Assembly (NCBI GenBank): GCA_947475165.1
Contig: CANJLD010000018.1
Span: 18,608-82,607, forward strand
Length of the DNA stretch: 64,000 nt
Source: Bacteroidota bacterium
GTDB taxonomy: Bacteria; Bacteroidota; Bacteroidia; Chitinophagales; LD1
Direction of reading: 5' to 3'
Made by a program: the position numbers and the translations under genes
Part shown: piece after piece, positions 34,768 to 43,699 of the stretch
How positions within the stretch are numbered: the first letter of the stretch is position 1
How the letters are laid out: each line of letters starts with the position of its first letter
Notes under the pieces: model-generated
The model's input: only the letters and a program-made list of their open reading frames with translations
Database searches by the model: none
What the model was told of the DNA's origin: nothing

Positions 34768-35982
34768 TTATTTCACCGTTATGCTTTCCAATCTCGCAGT
34801 ATAGCCATCCCTTACACTTACTACTATATTAAAATAGCCCCATACCCATTTGTTTGCTGCATCGGTCTGCACATCGCTTAACCACCAACGCAATGCAGGT
34901 GTTTTAATAATTCTATCGGTGCGAATTTGAAGAGGAAATGTTTTGTTGTCGCTTATCGGAATATGAATTGTAGTATCACGAAAATTAAATTCAGAAGTAT
35001 TCACCGGTAACCCTTTCATGCGTTTAATTCCATGCGGAAGGAATTTACCGGTAACCAGATGATTCAGTTTTAAATAGCTTTTGGTTTCTGATGTTTTAAA
35101 AACGAAAGGAACGGAAATAGTTCCCACTCTTGGCCGCTGGCTCCAAAGTATAAACCGGTTGCTGCTCTCTCTGAAAAAGCCAATCATCCATTCTTTATTG
35201 AAGTTATCGTATAGCTTTTCGTTCTCTGTTACTCTCAACCACCAAAGCCATTCGTAAGGATGAATTTCGGGATGGCAAGCATGGTTGCAGTCCAATACAA
35301 AAACACCGTACAACCCAACCGTTGGCTTTGCATCACAGAAATTTGTATGCACATTTAAGTTGTTTCCGTGCATACACGGATAGAACATAAAGTTCACAGA
35401 ATCGCGCATCTTCTTAGGAGGCGTGAGCTCGCAATGCAAATCATAGATTTCAGCCGTTTGCAAAGTAGGCGGAATGAATGGCGGCTTGCTTAAATCTCTT
35501 TTACTTGCTTTTGCTCTTTTAAAATTGTGTTTGCGCTTAATCTGTTCTGTTCTTCCTTGGTAAACTAAATTCAGATATTGTGGCAAGTGGGGGATGATAT
35601 TGAAGTTTACATCATGCTCAGTCAATTCATCTTTTTCACCGGGCATAGAAAGATTGTTCTTGTTTGTGCCTACAAACTTATACCGATGCCGGTCAACAGC
35701 CTGCCACCAAAAACCAATCATGCGGGTGAACCAACCCAAGCCACCGCTTTGATGAGTGGTAAACCAGGTGGGAACTTTTTCATCGCGCTCTTTCACCTTA
35801 ACCATGTCCACCAACTCCTCGTTCAGAATATCATTCTTCGAAATAGAATCGTTGCTAATGCGGAGATTGAGAAAGGCGGATGGAACAGTACTAACTACAT
35901 CTGCTTTAACAGCGGTAGAATCAGAAGAGGCTGATGTATCTAAAAACAAACCAAGTAAAATGAAGGAAAAGAAATTGCGCAT
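34768..35982 (-). CDS. Secreted protein of unknown function with His/Cys-rich block
   Basis: 404 residues. A short signal peptide (about 1-18) is followed by a Ser/Asp-rich linker. Near the middle is YPCMHGNNLNVHTNFCDAKP, then VFVLDCNHACHPEIHPYEWL WWL, which looks like a metal-binding or catalytic site. The C-terminal third is beta-rich. I recognise no family. It is convergent with the adenosyltransferase, only 2 bp from its stop. Confidence 0.7.
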   Translation of the reverse strand: MRNFFSFILLGLFLDTSASSDSTAVKADVVSTVPSAFLNLRISNDSISKNDILNEELVDMVKVKERDEKVPTWFTTHQSGGLGWFTRMIGFWWQAVDRHRYKFVGTNKNNLSMPGEKDELTEHDVNFNIIPHLPQYLNLVYQGRTEQIKRKHNFKRAKASKRDLSKPPFIPPTLQTAEIYDLHCELTPPKKMRDSVNFMFYPCMHGNNLNVHTNFCDAKPTVGLYGVFVLDCNHACHPEIHPYEWLWWLRVTENEKLYDNFNKEWMIGFFRESSNRFILWSQRPRVGTISVPFVFKTSETKSYLKLNHLVTGKFLPHGIKRMKGLPVNTSEFNFRDTTIHIPISDNKTFPLQIRTDRIIKTPALRWWLSDVQTDAANKWVWGYFNIVVSVRDGYTARLESITVK

Positions 35983-35999
35983 GGTTTGTTGTTGAGGCT

Positions 36000-36557
36000 T
36001 TATTTCTTAGGAAACTTCATTTTATAACTCACATCAACATTCCCCTTCGAAATTTTTTCGAGTCTTCCTTTCAGCAAACTTCTTTTCAGCGGTTTCAAAT
36101 GGTCAATAAAAAGCTTGCCTTCTATGTGGTCGTACTCGTGTTGAATAACACGCGCAGTTAAACCGTTAAATTCTTTTTCCTGCTTTTTAAAATCGCGGTC
36201 GAGGTATTGAATGCGGATAGTTTCGTTGCGGTAAACATCTTCTCGTATGTTGGGAATACTCAGGCAGCCTTCTTCATAAGGCCAGTCATCACCGGTTTCT
36301 TTAATCATTTTAGCATTGATAAAAACTTCGCGCACGCCATCGTTCTTTTCATCTTCATCGTACATACGTGTGCTGTCAATAATAAACAGACGAATGGCTT
36401 TGTTTATTTGCGGAGCAGCCAGACCAACGCCCTTGCTTTTCTCCATGGTTTCAAACATGTCGTCAAGCAGTTTAGCAAGGTCGGGATAGTCTTTCGAAAT
36501 CTCAACACCCACTTTTCTCAGCACCGGGTCGCCATAAGCTACAATAGGAAGAACCAT
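36000..36557 (-). CDS. def: Peptide deformylase
   Basis: 185 residues. All three motifs are present: GVGLAAPQ at 43-50, EGCLS at 96-100 with metal ligand Cys98, and QHEYDH at 139-144 giving His140, Glu141 and His144. It removes the formyl group from new proteins. It lies downstream of ruvX on the same strand. Confidence 0.97.
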   Translation of the reverse strand: MVLPIVAYGDPVLRKVGVEISKDYPDLAKLLDDMFETMEKSKGVGLAAPQINKAIRLFIIDSTRMYDEDEKNDGVREVFINAKMIKETGDDWPYEEGCLSIPNIREDVYRNETIRIQYLDRDFKKQEKEFNGLTARVIQHEYDHIEGKLFIDHLKPLKRSLLKGRLEKISKGNVDVSYKMKFPKK

Positions 36558-36592
36558 TTTTGATTTTAATTTTTGCAGGGCGAATTTGGAAT

Positions 36593-37006
36593 TTATTTTT
36601 TCATCTCAAGGTAGGATTGCAAAATAATATTAGCAGAGATAGCATCAATATTTCCTTTCTTTCTTCTTTCCTTTTTATTTACTCCGCTCATCAACAACGT
36701 TTGCTGTGCCATGCGCGAGGTAAAACTCTCATCAATCTTGTGTACCTTTTTATCGGGATAAAGCTTGTTCAGTTCTGCAATAAATTTTTCGATGTGCGGA
36801 ATAATTTCGTTCTCCGAGTGTCCGTGCGCAAATGGATAGCCCACTACAAAAGCTTCCACTTCTTCTTCACTGCAATACTTTTTTATAAACGGATAAATTT
36901 CATTGCTGGGAATCGTTTCAAGCGTATTCGCAATTATCTGCAACGGGTCGGTAACGGCAACACCAATTCTTCTCAAGCCAAAATCGAATGCCAAAACTCT
37001 GCTCAT
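36593..37006 (-). CDS. ruvX: Holliday junction resolvase-like RuvX (YqgF)
   Basis: 137 residues, RNase H-like fold. Catalytic Asp in LAFDFGLRRIGVA (residue 7), VVGYPFAHG, and DESFTSRMAQ near the C-terminal third. Linked in other bacteria to 16S rRNA processing and to recombination. 35 bp upstream of def. Confidence 0.94.
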   Translation of the reverse strand: MSRVLAFDFGLRRIGVAVTDPLQIIANTLETIPSNEIYPFIKKYCSEEEVEAFVVGYPFAHGHSENEIIPHIEKFIAELNKLYPDKKVHKIDESFTSRMAQQTLLMSGVNKKERRKKGNIDAISANIILQSYLEMKK

Positions 37007-37050
37007 TGTATTTCTGTATTTACCAGTAACTTCTCGCTACTCACCACTCG

Positions 37051-37620
37051 TTATTTATCTTTAGGAACAACTGTTGACTTAATAAGAAGCACCGTTGCTG
37101 CCGGCTGAGTGTTAGCCGTAACAGTTATTGTTTTATCTACCTCCCCTTTCTTATCATGACTGTCAAACTGCACGGTAATTTCACCGCTTTCACCGGGCTT
37201 TATAGGTGTTCGCGGCCAATTTGGAACCGTGCATCCGCAAGTAGTTTGAGCATTCGTAATAAACAAGCCCAGCTTTCCTGTGTTAGTGAATTTGAAAACG
37301 GTGTTCACTATTTCTCCTTCGTTAATTCTACCAAAATTATGCACCTTCTTTTCAAATAGAATAGAAGTCAGTCCCTTTGATTTTTTATCGAATTGATTCG
37401 CCATTGGGTCAACGTTTGGTTTGTCAAAAGGGCTTGCTTCCTGTGGGTTTGCCGGTTTTGTTTCTGAGGTTTCAGGGACGGCTTTTACTTCTACTTTTAC
37501 AGTAGAAAGCTCTTCTACTTTCTTATTCAACTTAAAATTCTGCACTGCTAAAAACGAAATAGCTGCAATCAGAATTATGAGTAAGGCAATAATTGTTTTG
37601 TTGTTCATGCCGTCAACCAA
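37051..37620 (-). CDS. DUF1573 protein with N-terminal anchor
   Basis: 189 residues. An N-terminal hydrophobic helix (about 7-25) anchors it. The C-terminal domain has HNFGRINEGEIVNTVFKFTN, TTCGCTVPNWP and GESGEITVQFDS, the diagnostic DUF1573 immunoglobulin-like pattern with CGC. Function unknown; the fold is shared with surface-associated ASH-type domains. Distal in a minus-strand run with ruvX and def. Confidence 0.93.
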   Translation of the reverse strand: MVDGMNNKTIIALLIILIAAISFLAVQNFKLNKKVEELSTVKVEVKAVPETSETKPANPQEASPFDKPNVDPMANQFDKKSKGLTSILFEKKVHNFGRINEGEIVNTVFKFTNTGKLGLFITNAQTTCGCTVPNWPRTPIKPGESGEITVQFDSHDKKGEVDKTITVTANTQPAATVLLIKSTVVPKDK

Positions 37621-37702
37621 TTTTTAGCGAAGATATATTCTGAATGCAGAATTTATATCCATTTGAAATAATCCTTATTTTGCCATCCTAAAATCAAAAA
37701 AA

Positions 37703-38269
37703 ATGAAACAAAAACTCATCGCATTTTTACTCTGCACCGCTATCTTCATTAGTGCCGATGCACAACTTACACTCAACGGAGTTGCTCTGCCTGCTTCTAT
37801 TAAACAAGGCAATACTACCTTGGTATTAAACGGTGGAGGAATTCGTAAGAAATTATTCTTTAAACTTTACACCGGTGGGCTTTATCTCACCGCCAAAACC
37901 AAAACTGCGGCAGATATTATAAATGCCGATAAAGAAACTGCCTTCCGCCTTACCACTACATCAAGTGTGCTAAGCAGCAGCAATTTCAGCGAAGCTATTC
38001 AGGAAGGTTTTGAAAAATCTTTAAAAGGAAATACTGCACCGCTAAAGGCAAAAATTGACCAGTTCATAAATACATTTAAAGCAGAAGAAGTAAAGGAAGG
38101 TGATGTATACGAACTTTGGTATGTGCCGGGCGAAGGCGTAAAATCTTATAAGAACGGAAAGCTGAAAAGCACTATTCCCGGTCTCGATTTCAAAAAAGCC
38201 CTGTTCGGAATTTGGCTTAGTGAAGACCCTGTTGATGCTGACCTTAAAACAGGTTTGCTGGGCGGATAA
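37703..38269 (+). CDS. Secreted chalcone isomerase-like protein
   Basis: 188 residues. Signal peptide (1-20, ending SADAQ). The pattern LNGVALPASI, GGGIRKKLFFKLYTGGLYL, then ALFGIWLSEDPVD LKTGLLGG matches the chalcone-isomerase-like fold found in many bacteria, where it is not a flavonoid enzyme. Exact role unknown. Followed by a strong terminator. Confidence 0.9.
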   Translation: MKQKLIAFLLCTAIFISADAQLTLNGVALPASIKQGNTTLVLNGGGIRKKLFFKLYTGGLYLTAKTKTAADIINADKETAFRLTTTSSVLSSSNFSEAIQEGFEKSLKGNTAPLKAKIDQFINTFKAEEVKEGDVYELWYVPGEGVKSYKNGKLKSTIPGLDFKKALFGIWLSEDPVDADLKTGLLGG

Positions 38270-38292
38270 TAGTTTAGGAAATTAGTTCATCA

Positions 38293-38326
38293 AAAAAGCG
38301 TCCCGCAAAACTGCGGGACGCTTTTT
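38293..38326. terminator. Strong bidirectional terminator
   Basis: Stem GCGTCCCGCA / TGCGGGACGC with a 4-nt loop, flanked by A5 on the left and T5 on the right, so it works on either strand. It is 24 bp after the chalcone isomerase-like gene. Confidence 0.93.
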
Positions 38327-38436
38327 GTTTTAAAGGAACATCCTGCAAGTCATTAGTTGAACAAATTTGATTGTTCAACTACAAAAATTTCTTCCGAAAT
38401 TATTAAACATGCGAATGGTTTCTATTCTTAAACGAA

Positions 38437-38620
38437 TGCATTATGTGTAGAACTAGATATTTTGCAAATGAATATAGATAATATGTAAATACCTTTAAAT
38501 ACTTTTCTGATACTTTTAAATGCCATTAGAATACATTTATATAGTTTACATATAAAGTCAAATACTTTCTTGATATCTTTAAATAGTTTCTAGATACTTA
38601 TAGATAGTTTTAAATACTAA
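38437..38620. repeat. Helically phased TA-step array
   Basis: AT-rich region with TA (or TG) steps at 38437, 38448, 38458, 38469, 38479, 38490, 38500, 38511, 38521, 38532, 38542, 38553, 38563, 38574, 38584, 38595, 38605 and 38615. Gaps alternate 11 and 10 bp. The unit is roughly AATAcTTTc, and two units give a 21-bp period (for example 38560-38580). It lies between two convergent genes. The remaining sequence from 38327 to 38683 holds no gene. Confidence 0.8.
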
Positions 38621-38683
38621 CCTTATTTGTGCTTTAAAAACGATGTTTTTACTGCTTTTTTGTGATTTTGTGGGTAGAAGGAG

Positions 38684-39205
38684 TTAACCTGCAATCTGCT
38701 TAGCCAAAATTGCCTTATACTTTTCCAAAAGCTCAGCATCAGTAGGCGGGGTTAAAACGCTGTTGAATTTATACTTGGCTTGCACAAACTTTTCAGCCTG
38801 GGCTAATGCGCGCCTGAAACCATCTTTATAAAATTCCAAACCCTGCTCGTAACTAATCTCAGTAGCAGTTTCCTTAAGCCAGTAATTAACACGGCAACGC
38901 CAAATACCCAAAGGCTGCACCGGTTGCTTAATAACGTGCAGGCTGAAATCAATATGCACCCGCCCTTTAGTTACCACATCATGCTTATGGTAACTACTCT
39001 TAAAAAAGAAAGAAGCCTTCTCCGGTATATTAGGCGAAGTGGCATCGCAGCAAATCTCCTGTTTGTTCGAATCCTCCATAGTTATCATCTGCCGAATGTA
39101 AAATAAACCGGAGTTATACGTATTGCGAGGACGGCATGTGAAGCGAATGTGACCGTGAACGGGAATGGAAGGGTTAACATATAAATCGCGCTGGCATAAC
39201 ATCAA
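38684..39205 (-). CDS. Hypothetical protein (173 aa)
   Basis: No signal peptide and no recognised domain. The N-half has a beta-rich segment (PVHGHIRFTCRPRNTYNSGL) with several cysteines (CCDATSP); the C-terminal third is helical and charged, ending in ELLEKYKAILAKQIAG. Start choice between the two ATGs at 39205 and 39202 is open. Confidence 0.6.
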   Translation of the reverse strand: MMLCQRDLYVNPSIPVHGHIRFTCRPRNTYNSGLFYIRQMITMEDSNKQEICCDATSPNIPEKASFFFKSSYHKHDVVTKGRVHIDFSLHVIKQPVQPLGIWRCRVNYWLKETATEISYEQGLEFYKDGFRRALAQAEKFVQAKYKFNSVLTPPTDAELLEKYKAILAKQIAG

Positions 39206-39252
39206 CCAATTAAATAGATGCTTATCATTGCGCCTTAAAATTTTGATGCCCT

Positions 39253-40800
39253 ATGAGGTTTATTGCTTTCCTGTTTCTTAATTCCCTTATCTTTTCTCTC
39301 TCCTCCCAATCCATTTTCGTTCCCGAAATAAACAACCTGCTCAACCCTGCGCTAAAACCTTTCTACTTTGGTGTAGCCTCCGGTGACCCTCAACAAACGC
39401 AGGTAATTATCTGGACAAAAGTGTGGAACGAAACCAGCCAACCGGTAACCGTGAAATGGGAAATAGCCACCGATACCACCATGCAGCAAATAACAGCAAC
39501 CGGGGAAGTAACTACTGATGTTGCTTCCGCATATACCGTTAAACTTATTGCAAAGAATTTGCAACCGAATACTACTTACTTCTACCGTTTTACAACATGT
39601 GGAGTTTTTTCTGCAATAGGCCGAACCAAAACAGCACCTCTGCAGGCCGATGAGTTAAAGTTTGCCGTAGTAAGCTGCAACAATTACGAGCACGGGTATT
39701 TCAATGCCTACCGGTTAATAGCCAGCCGCAGCGATATTGATGCAGTCATTCACTTAGGCGATTATATTTACGAATACGGAGCAAACAAAAGCAAGAAACA
39801 CCCAAGCATAAGGCAGCACATTCCCGACCACGAAATACTTAACCTGCAGGATTACCGTTCGCGTTACGCCCAATACCGGCTTGATAAAGATTTACAGGAG
39901 GCGCACCGTCTGCATCCGTTTATTACTGAGTGGGACGACCACGAATTTGCCAACGATGCTTATAAAGAGGGGGCAAAGAACCATCAGCCCGAAGAAGGCG
40001 ACTGGGTAACCCGCGAAGCCATTGCCAAGAAAGTTTATTTTGAATGGCTGCCCATTACCGATAATGCAGAAAATACCGTTATCAGAAAACTGAACTATGG
40101 CAACTTAGCCGAGCTGTTTATGCTCGATGGCAGAGTGGAAGGCAGGTGCAAACAAGTGGAAAGTCCTTCTGACACTATGCTTACCTGCGTTACCCGCACC
40201 ATGCTGGGCAAAAAGCAAAGTGACTGGCTTACATCGGGTATTTATAATTCAACAGCACAATGGAAGGTAGTTGCCAATCAGGTGGTGTTTTCGGAGTTAG
40301 ATGCGCATCAGCTCTCAAAAAAATACGCTATCAACCCCGATGCATGGGATGGTTACCCTGAGGAACGCAGAGAAATTCTGGATTCATTCTATCAGCACAA
40401 AACCCAAAATATCATTATTCTGACCGGTGATATTCATTTATCGTGGGCATTTGATTTAGTGCAAAACCCGAAAGATAAGAACCGCTATAATGCGAAAACA
40501 GGCAAGGGAGTAATAGGAGCGGAGTTTGTTGTTCCGAGTGTTTCTTCAAATGGTTTAGGAGAGAAGTTTCCGAGAGGCTTAGCTAAACTGATTGGCAGCA
40601 TCATTAAGCGTAAATCAACCAATCCGCACCTGCACTTTCAAAATTTAGTTGACCACGGCTATGTCTTGCTCTGTTTGAATAAAGAGCGCGCAAAAGCTAC
40701 CTGGCTTTTTTGCAAAACGCTTAAGAAAAGAACTGAAAAATATTCTACAAAAGATAGCCGAATGACCAAGTATAATGAGAATCACTTAGTAAAGAATTAA
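39253..40800 (+). CDS. PhoD-family alkaline phosphatase/phosphodiesterase
   Basis: 515 residues with a signal peptide (about 1-19). N-terminal immunoglobulin-like domain: FGVASGDPQQTQVIIWTKV (38-56). Metallophosphoesterase core: VVSCNNYEHGYFNAY, HLGDYIYEYG, EWDDHEFANDAY and GDIHLSWAFD. These Asp, Asn and His residues bind the iron/calcium cluster in PhoD. It probably releases phosphate from organic esters outside the cytoplasm. The C-terminal 30 residues are basic. Confidence 0.93.
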   Translation: MRFIAFLFLNSLIFSLSSQSIFVPEINNLLNPALKPFYFGVASGDPQQTQVIIWTKVWNETSQPVTVKWEIATDTTMQQITATGEVTTDVASAYTVKLIAKNLQPNTTYFYRFTTCGVFSAIGRTKTAPLQADELKFAVVSCNNYEHGYFNAYRLIASRSDIDAVIHLGDYIYEYGANKSKKHPSIRQHIPDHEILNLQDYRSRYAQYRLDKDLQEAHRLHPFITEWDDHEFANDAYKEGAKNHQPEEGDWVTREAIAKKVYFEWLPITDNAENTVIRKLNYGNLAELFMLDGRVEGRCKQVESPSDTMLTCVTRTMLGKKQSDWLTSGIYNSTAQWKVVANQVVFSELDAHQLSKKYAINPDAWDGYPEERREILDSFYQHKTQNIIILTGDIHLSWAFDLVQNPKDKNRYNAKTGKGVIGAEFVVPSVSSNGLGEKFPRGLAKLIGSIIKRKSTNPHLHFQNLVDHGYVLLCLNKERAKATWLFCKTLKKRTEKYSTKDSRMTKYNENHLVKN

Positions 40801-40938
40801 AGGCTTATGACAAAATCTCTCTTTTGTTTTATTTAAGGAAGTAGGAATTACTAAACAACTCAAACCCTGTCCTTAACATTTTTTGAAAGTAACTTTAAGA
40901 CCGGTAATGCGTTTTAAGTTATGTTTGCGTTGTTCGTT

Positions 40939-41259
40939 ATGATAAAAAAGTCGATTAAATACTTTCTCTCGCTGGTTATTCTGCTGCACTGCACCGGGGT
41001 AACACAGTTGGTATCGGCTTGCTCAAAAGATAATTCTGCTTTTGTAACCATGATGAACATGAACGAAGAAGAAACTAAGAAAGAGAAAGAAAGCAAAGAA
41101 GACACAGAATGTATTAACGACCTGCGCGGCAAAGTAGCTGCCCTGGCACCCAATATTTCATTTACCGAAAAACAGATTTACTTCTCCGGTTCTAAAAGCC
41201 GGGTTAATCATCAGTTCATTATAGAACTGCCCACGCCTCCTCCCGATTTTATGGCTTAA
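40939..41259 (+). CDS. Hypothetical small membrane or secreted protein
   Basis: 106 residues from the ATG at 40939 (MIKKSIKYFLSLVILLHCTG); an upstream ATG at 40921 adds six residues. N-terminal hydrophobic segment (about 6-25) is a signal peptide or anchor. Then an acidic/lysine-rich stretch (NMNEEETKKEKESKEDTEC). The C-terminus is Pro-rich (LPTPPPDFMA). No family. Precedes the SulP operon by 158 bp. Confidence 0.5.
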   Translation: MIKKSIKYFLSLVILLHCTGVTQLVSACSKDNSAFVTMMNMNEEETKKEKESKEDTECINDLRGKVAALAPNISFTEKQIYFSGSKSRVNHQFIIELPTPPPDFMA

Positions 41260-41370
41260 TTGCCCTAATCCGTACCGTTTATTTTTTGCAGTAACAGGAT
41301 TTTGTTCAGCGGTGTAAACCGTAGCGCAAAAACATATACCCTTCCGCAAAAAAAACGTACGACAAATTTG

Positions 41371-41398
41371 TATTTCACCAACATTTTTTATTTCACCA
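41371..41398. promoter_or_regulatory. Paired tatttcacca repeats upstream of SulP operon
   Basis: Two exact 10-bp copies, 41371-41380 and 41389-41398, offset by 18 bp and ending 20 bp before the SulP ATG. A regulator-binding site is possible. Confidence 0.35.
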
Positions 41399-41417
41399 AT
41401 AACCAAATTCATTAGTC

Positions 41418-42989
41418 ATGAAGTTATACTCACAATATTTTAAGACAGACATATTATCGGGGCTGGTAGTTTTTTTAGTGGCCTTGCCACTTTGCCTCGG
41501 TATTGCTTTAGCCAGCGGTGCGCCTTTGTTTTCGGGTATTATATCGGGTGTAATTGGTGGAATTGTGGTGGGGCTGTTAAGCAATTCGCAACTAAGTGTA
41601 TCGGGCCCCGCAGCGGGTTTAACGGCAATTATTTTAGCGGCCATTACTGGCTTAGGTTCTTACGAAGCCTTTTTGCTGGCGGTGGTAATTGCCGGTGCCA
41701 TACAAATCATTCTGGGCTTTGCTAAAGCGGGCACTATCTCCAACTATCTTCCTTCCAATGTAATTGAAGGAATGTTAACGGCTATTGGTGTAATTATCAT
41801 TATGAAACAACTTCCTCATGCTATTGGCTACGATGTAGACAACGAGGGCGATTTCTTTTTTATAGAAAAAGCAACCGGTCATAATACTTTCTCTGCAGTT
41901 ATAGATGCCATTAATTATTCACACGTAGGGGCAATCATCATCACGGTGATTTCTATGGGTATTCTTATTGCATGGAACAATGTAAAGGTGCTCAGAAATC
42001 TAAAGACCGTACCCGGTGCATTGGTAGCAGTTGTTACCGGTGTAATTATAAACGAGGTATTTAACGCCACCGGTTCTAATTTGGCAATTGGTGCAGAGCA
42101 TTTGGTAAAATTACCGGTACCAGCATCGTTCAACGATTTTTTCGGTCAATTTTCTTTGCCCGATTTTTCGAAAATAGCCAACGTTAATGTTTGGATAACC
42201 GGTGTTACCATTGCCGCAGTAGCAAGTATCGAAACATTATTATGCATTGAAGCAGCCGATAAAATGGACCCGCTGAAAAGATTTACCAATACCAACACCG
42301 AATTGAAAGCACAGGGAGTAGGAAATATGCTGAGCGGTTTGATAGGAGGCATTCCAATGACATCGGTTATTGTGCGCACATCTGCCAACATAAACTCAGG
42401 AGGAAAAACAAAAGTTTCGGCTGTAGCGCACGGTGTTTTCTTGCTAATAGCCGTGCTTGCCATGCCAGTAATGCTCAATAAAATTCCGTTGGCGTGTTTG
42501 GCAGCAATTCTGATTTTAATCGGTTACAAATTAGCCAGCCCTGCAGTGTTCAAACACATGTGGCAAAATGGCAAATACCAGTTTGTGCCTTTCATTGCAA
42601 CGGTGGTAGCAGTAGTGTTTACTGACTTACTTAAAGGTGTAGGAGTAGGCTTGGTGGTGAGTGTGTTTTATATTCTAAAAGCGAATATGAAAGTGGCTTA
42701 CTTCTTTAAAAAAGAAAAGCACCAGCAAGGCGAAACCGTTCACATTGATTTGGCACAGGAAGTTTCTTTCCTGAACAAAGCAGCTATTAAACAAACGCTG
42801 ATGCACTTGCCCGAAAACAGCAAGGTTGTCATCAATGCGGCCGACAGTGTTTACATTGACCATGATGTGATACAACTGATTCAGGATTTTTTAAAAATAG
42901 GTTCTAAAGACAAAAACATTCAGGTAACCCTTACAGGATTTAAGGATGGTTACCAAATCGAAAATTCAACGCACGTTACTTCAAACTAA
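41418..42989 (+). CDS. SulP-family anion transporter with STAS domain
   Basis: 523 residues. About ten to twelve transmembrane helices from residue 12 to 410; near the start DILSGLVVFLVALPLCLGIA is the SulP signature region, followed by SGPAAGLTAIILAAI (anion-binding helix). The C-terminal domain (about 435-515) with HIDLAQEVSFLNKAAIKQTL and VVINAADSVYIDHD is a STAS domain. Being 3 bp upstream of a carbonic anhydrase and then dabA-dabB, it probably moves bicarbonate (BicA-like) rather than sulfate; that is inference from context. Confidence 0.93.
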   Translation: MKLYSQYFKTDILSGLVVFLVALPLCLGIALASGAPLFSGIISGVIGGIVVGLLSNSQLSVSGPAAGLTAIILAAITGLGSYEAFLLAVVIAGAIQIILGFAKAGTISNYLPSNVIEGMLTAIGVIIIMKQLPHAIGYDVDNEGDFFFIEKATGHNTFSAVIDAINYSHVGAIIITVISMGILIAWNNVKVLRNLKTVPGALVAVVTGVIINEVFNATGSNLAIGAEHLVKLPVPASFNDFFGQFSLPDFSKIANVNVWITGVTIAAVASIETLLCIEAADKMDPLKRFTNTNTELKAQGVGNMLSGLIGGIPMTSVIVRTSANINSGGKTKVSAVAHGVFLLIAVLAMPVMLNKIPLACLAAILILIGYKLASPAVFKHMWQNGKYQFVPFIATVVAVVFTDLLKGVGVGLVVSVFYILKANMKVAYFFKKEKHQQGETVHIDLAQEVSFLNKAAIKQTLMHLPENSKVVINAADSVYIDHDVIQLIQDFLKIGSKDKNIQVTLTGFKDGYQIENSTHVTSN

Positions 42990-42992
42990 ATA

Positions 42993-43682
42993 ATGACAGA
43001 TAAAATGAAAACACATACCTCAGTAACACAAGCATCTACTACACCTGAGCAAGCATTGCAAATTTTAAAGGAAGGCAATCAACGGTTTGTCAATAATTTA
43101 AAAACAAACCGGAATCTACTTCAACAGGTAAACGAAACGCGGGATGGTCAATGGCCCTTTGCAGTTATACTCAGTTGCATTGACAGTCGCACTTCTGCCG
43201 AGTTAATTTTTGACCAGGGGCTGGGTGATGTTTTCTCCATTCGCATTGCCGGAAACATTGTAAATACCGATATTATAGGAAGCATTGAATTTGCTTGTAA
43301 AGTAGCGGGTTCAAAATTGATTGTGGTGCTGGGTCATTCCAAATGCGGAGCCATAAAAGGTGCCTGCGACCATGTGGAAATAGGAAACCTTACTGAATTG
43401 CTTTCAAAAATTCAACCTGCTGTTTATCTCGAAACAAAAACCACTTTGCCGGAGAACAGAAATTCTGATAACCATGAATTTGTAGAGAATGTTTCTACAC
43501 TGAATGTAAGACGCTCGGTAAAAACAATTGTTGACCGGAGTTATATTCTGGAGCAAATGATTGAAAAAGGAGAGATAGCCATTATAGGTGCCAAGCATAA
43601 TCTGGATACCGGTTTAGTTGAATTTTATGACGACAGTATGATTTGCGACAAAGCCGATGTACGGGAGCAGATGAGTTACTAA
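42993..43682 (+). CDS. Beta-class carbonic anhydrase
   Basis: 229 residues. Zinc ligands Cys62 and His115/Cys118 with the Asp64-Arg66 dyad (SCIDSRTSAE, GHSKCGA). It interconverts CO2 and bicarbonate in the cytoplasm. The spacing and length are normal for the family. It lies between the transporter and dabA in one operon. Confidence 0.96.
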   Translation: MTDKMKTHTSVTQASTTPEQALQILKEGNQRFVNNLKTNRNLLQQVNETRDGQWPFAVILSCIDSRTSAELIFDQGLGDVFSIRIAGNIVNTDIIGSIEFACKVAGSKLIVVLGHSKCGAIKGACDHVEIGNLTELLSKIQPAVYLETKTTLPENRNSDNHEFVENVSTLNVRRSVKTIVDRSYILEQMIEKGEIAIIGAKHNLDTGLVEFYDDSMICDKADVREQMSY

Positions 43683-43699
43683 ACAAAAACCTAAAACGA

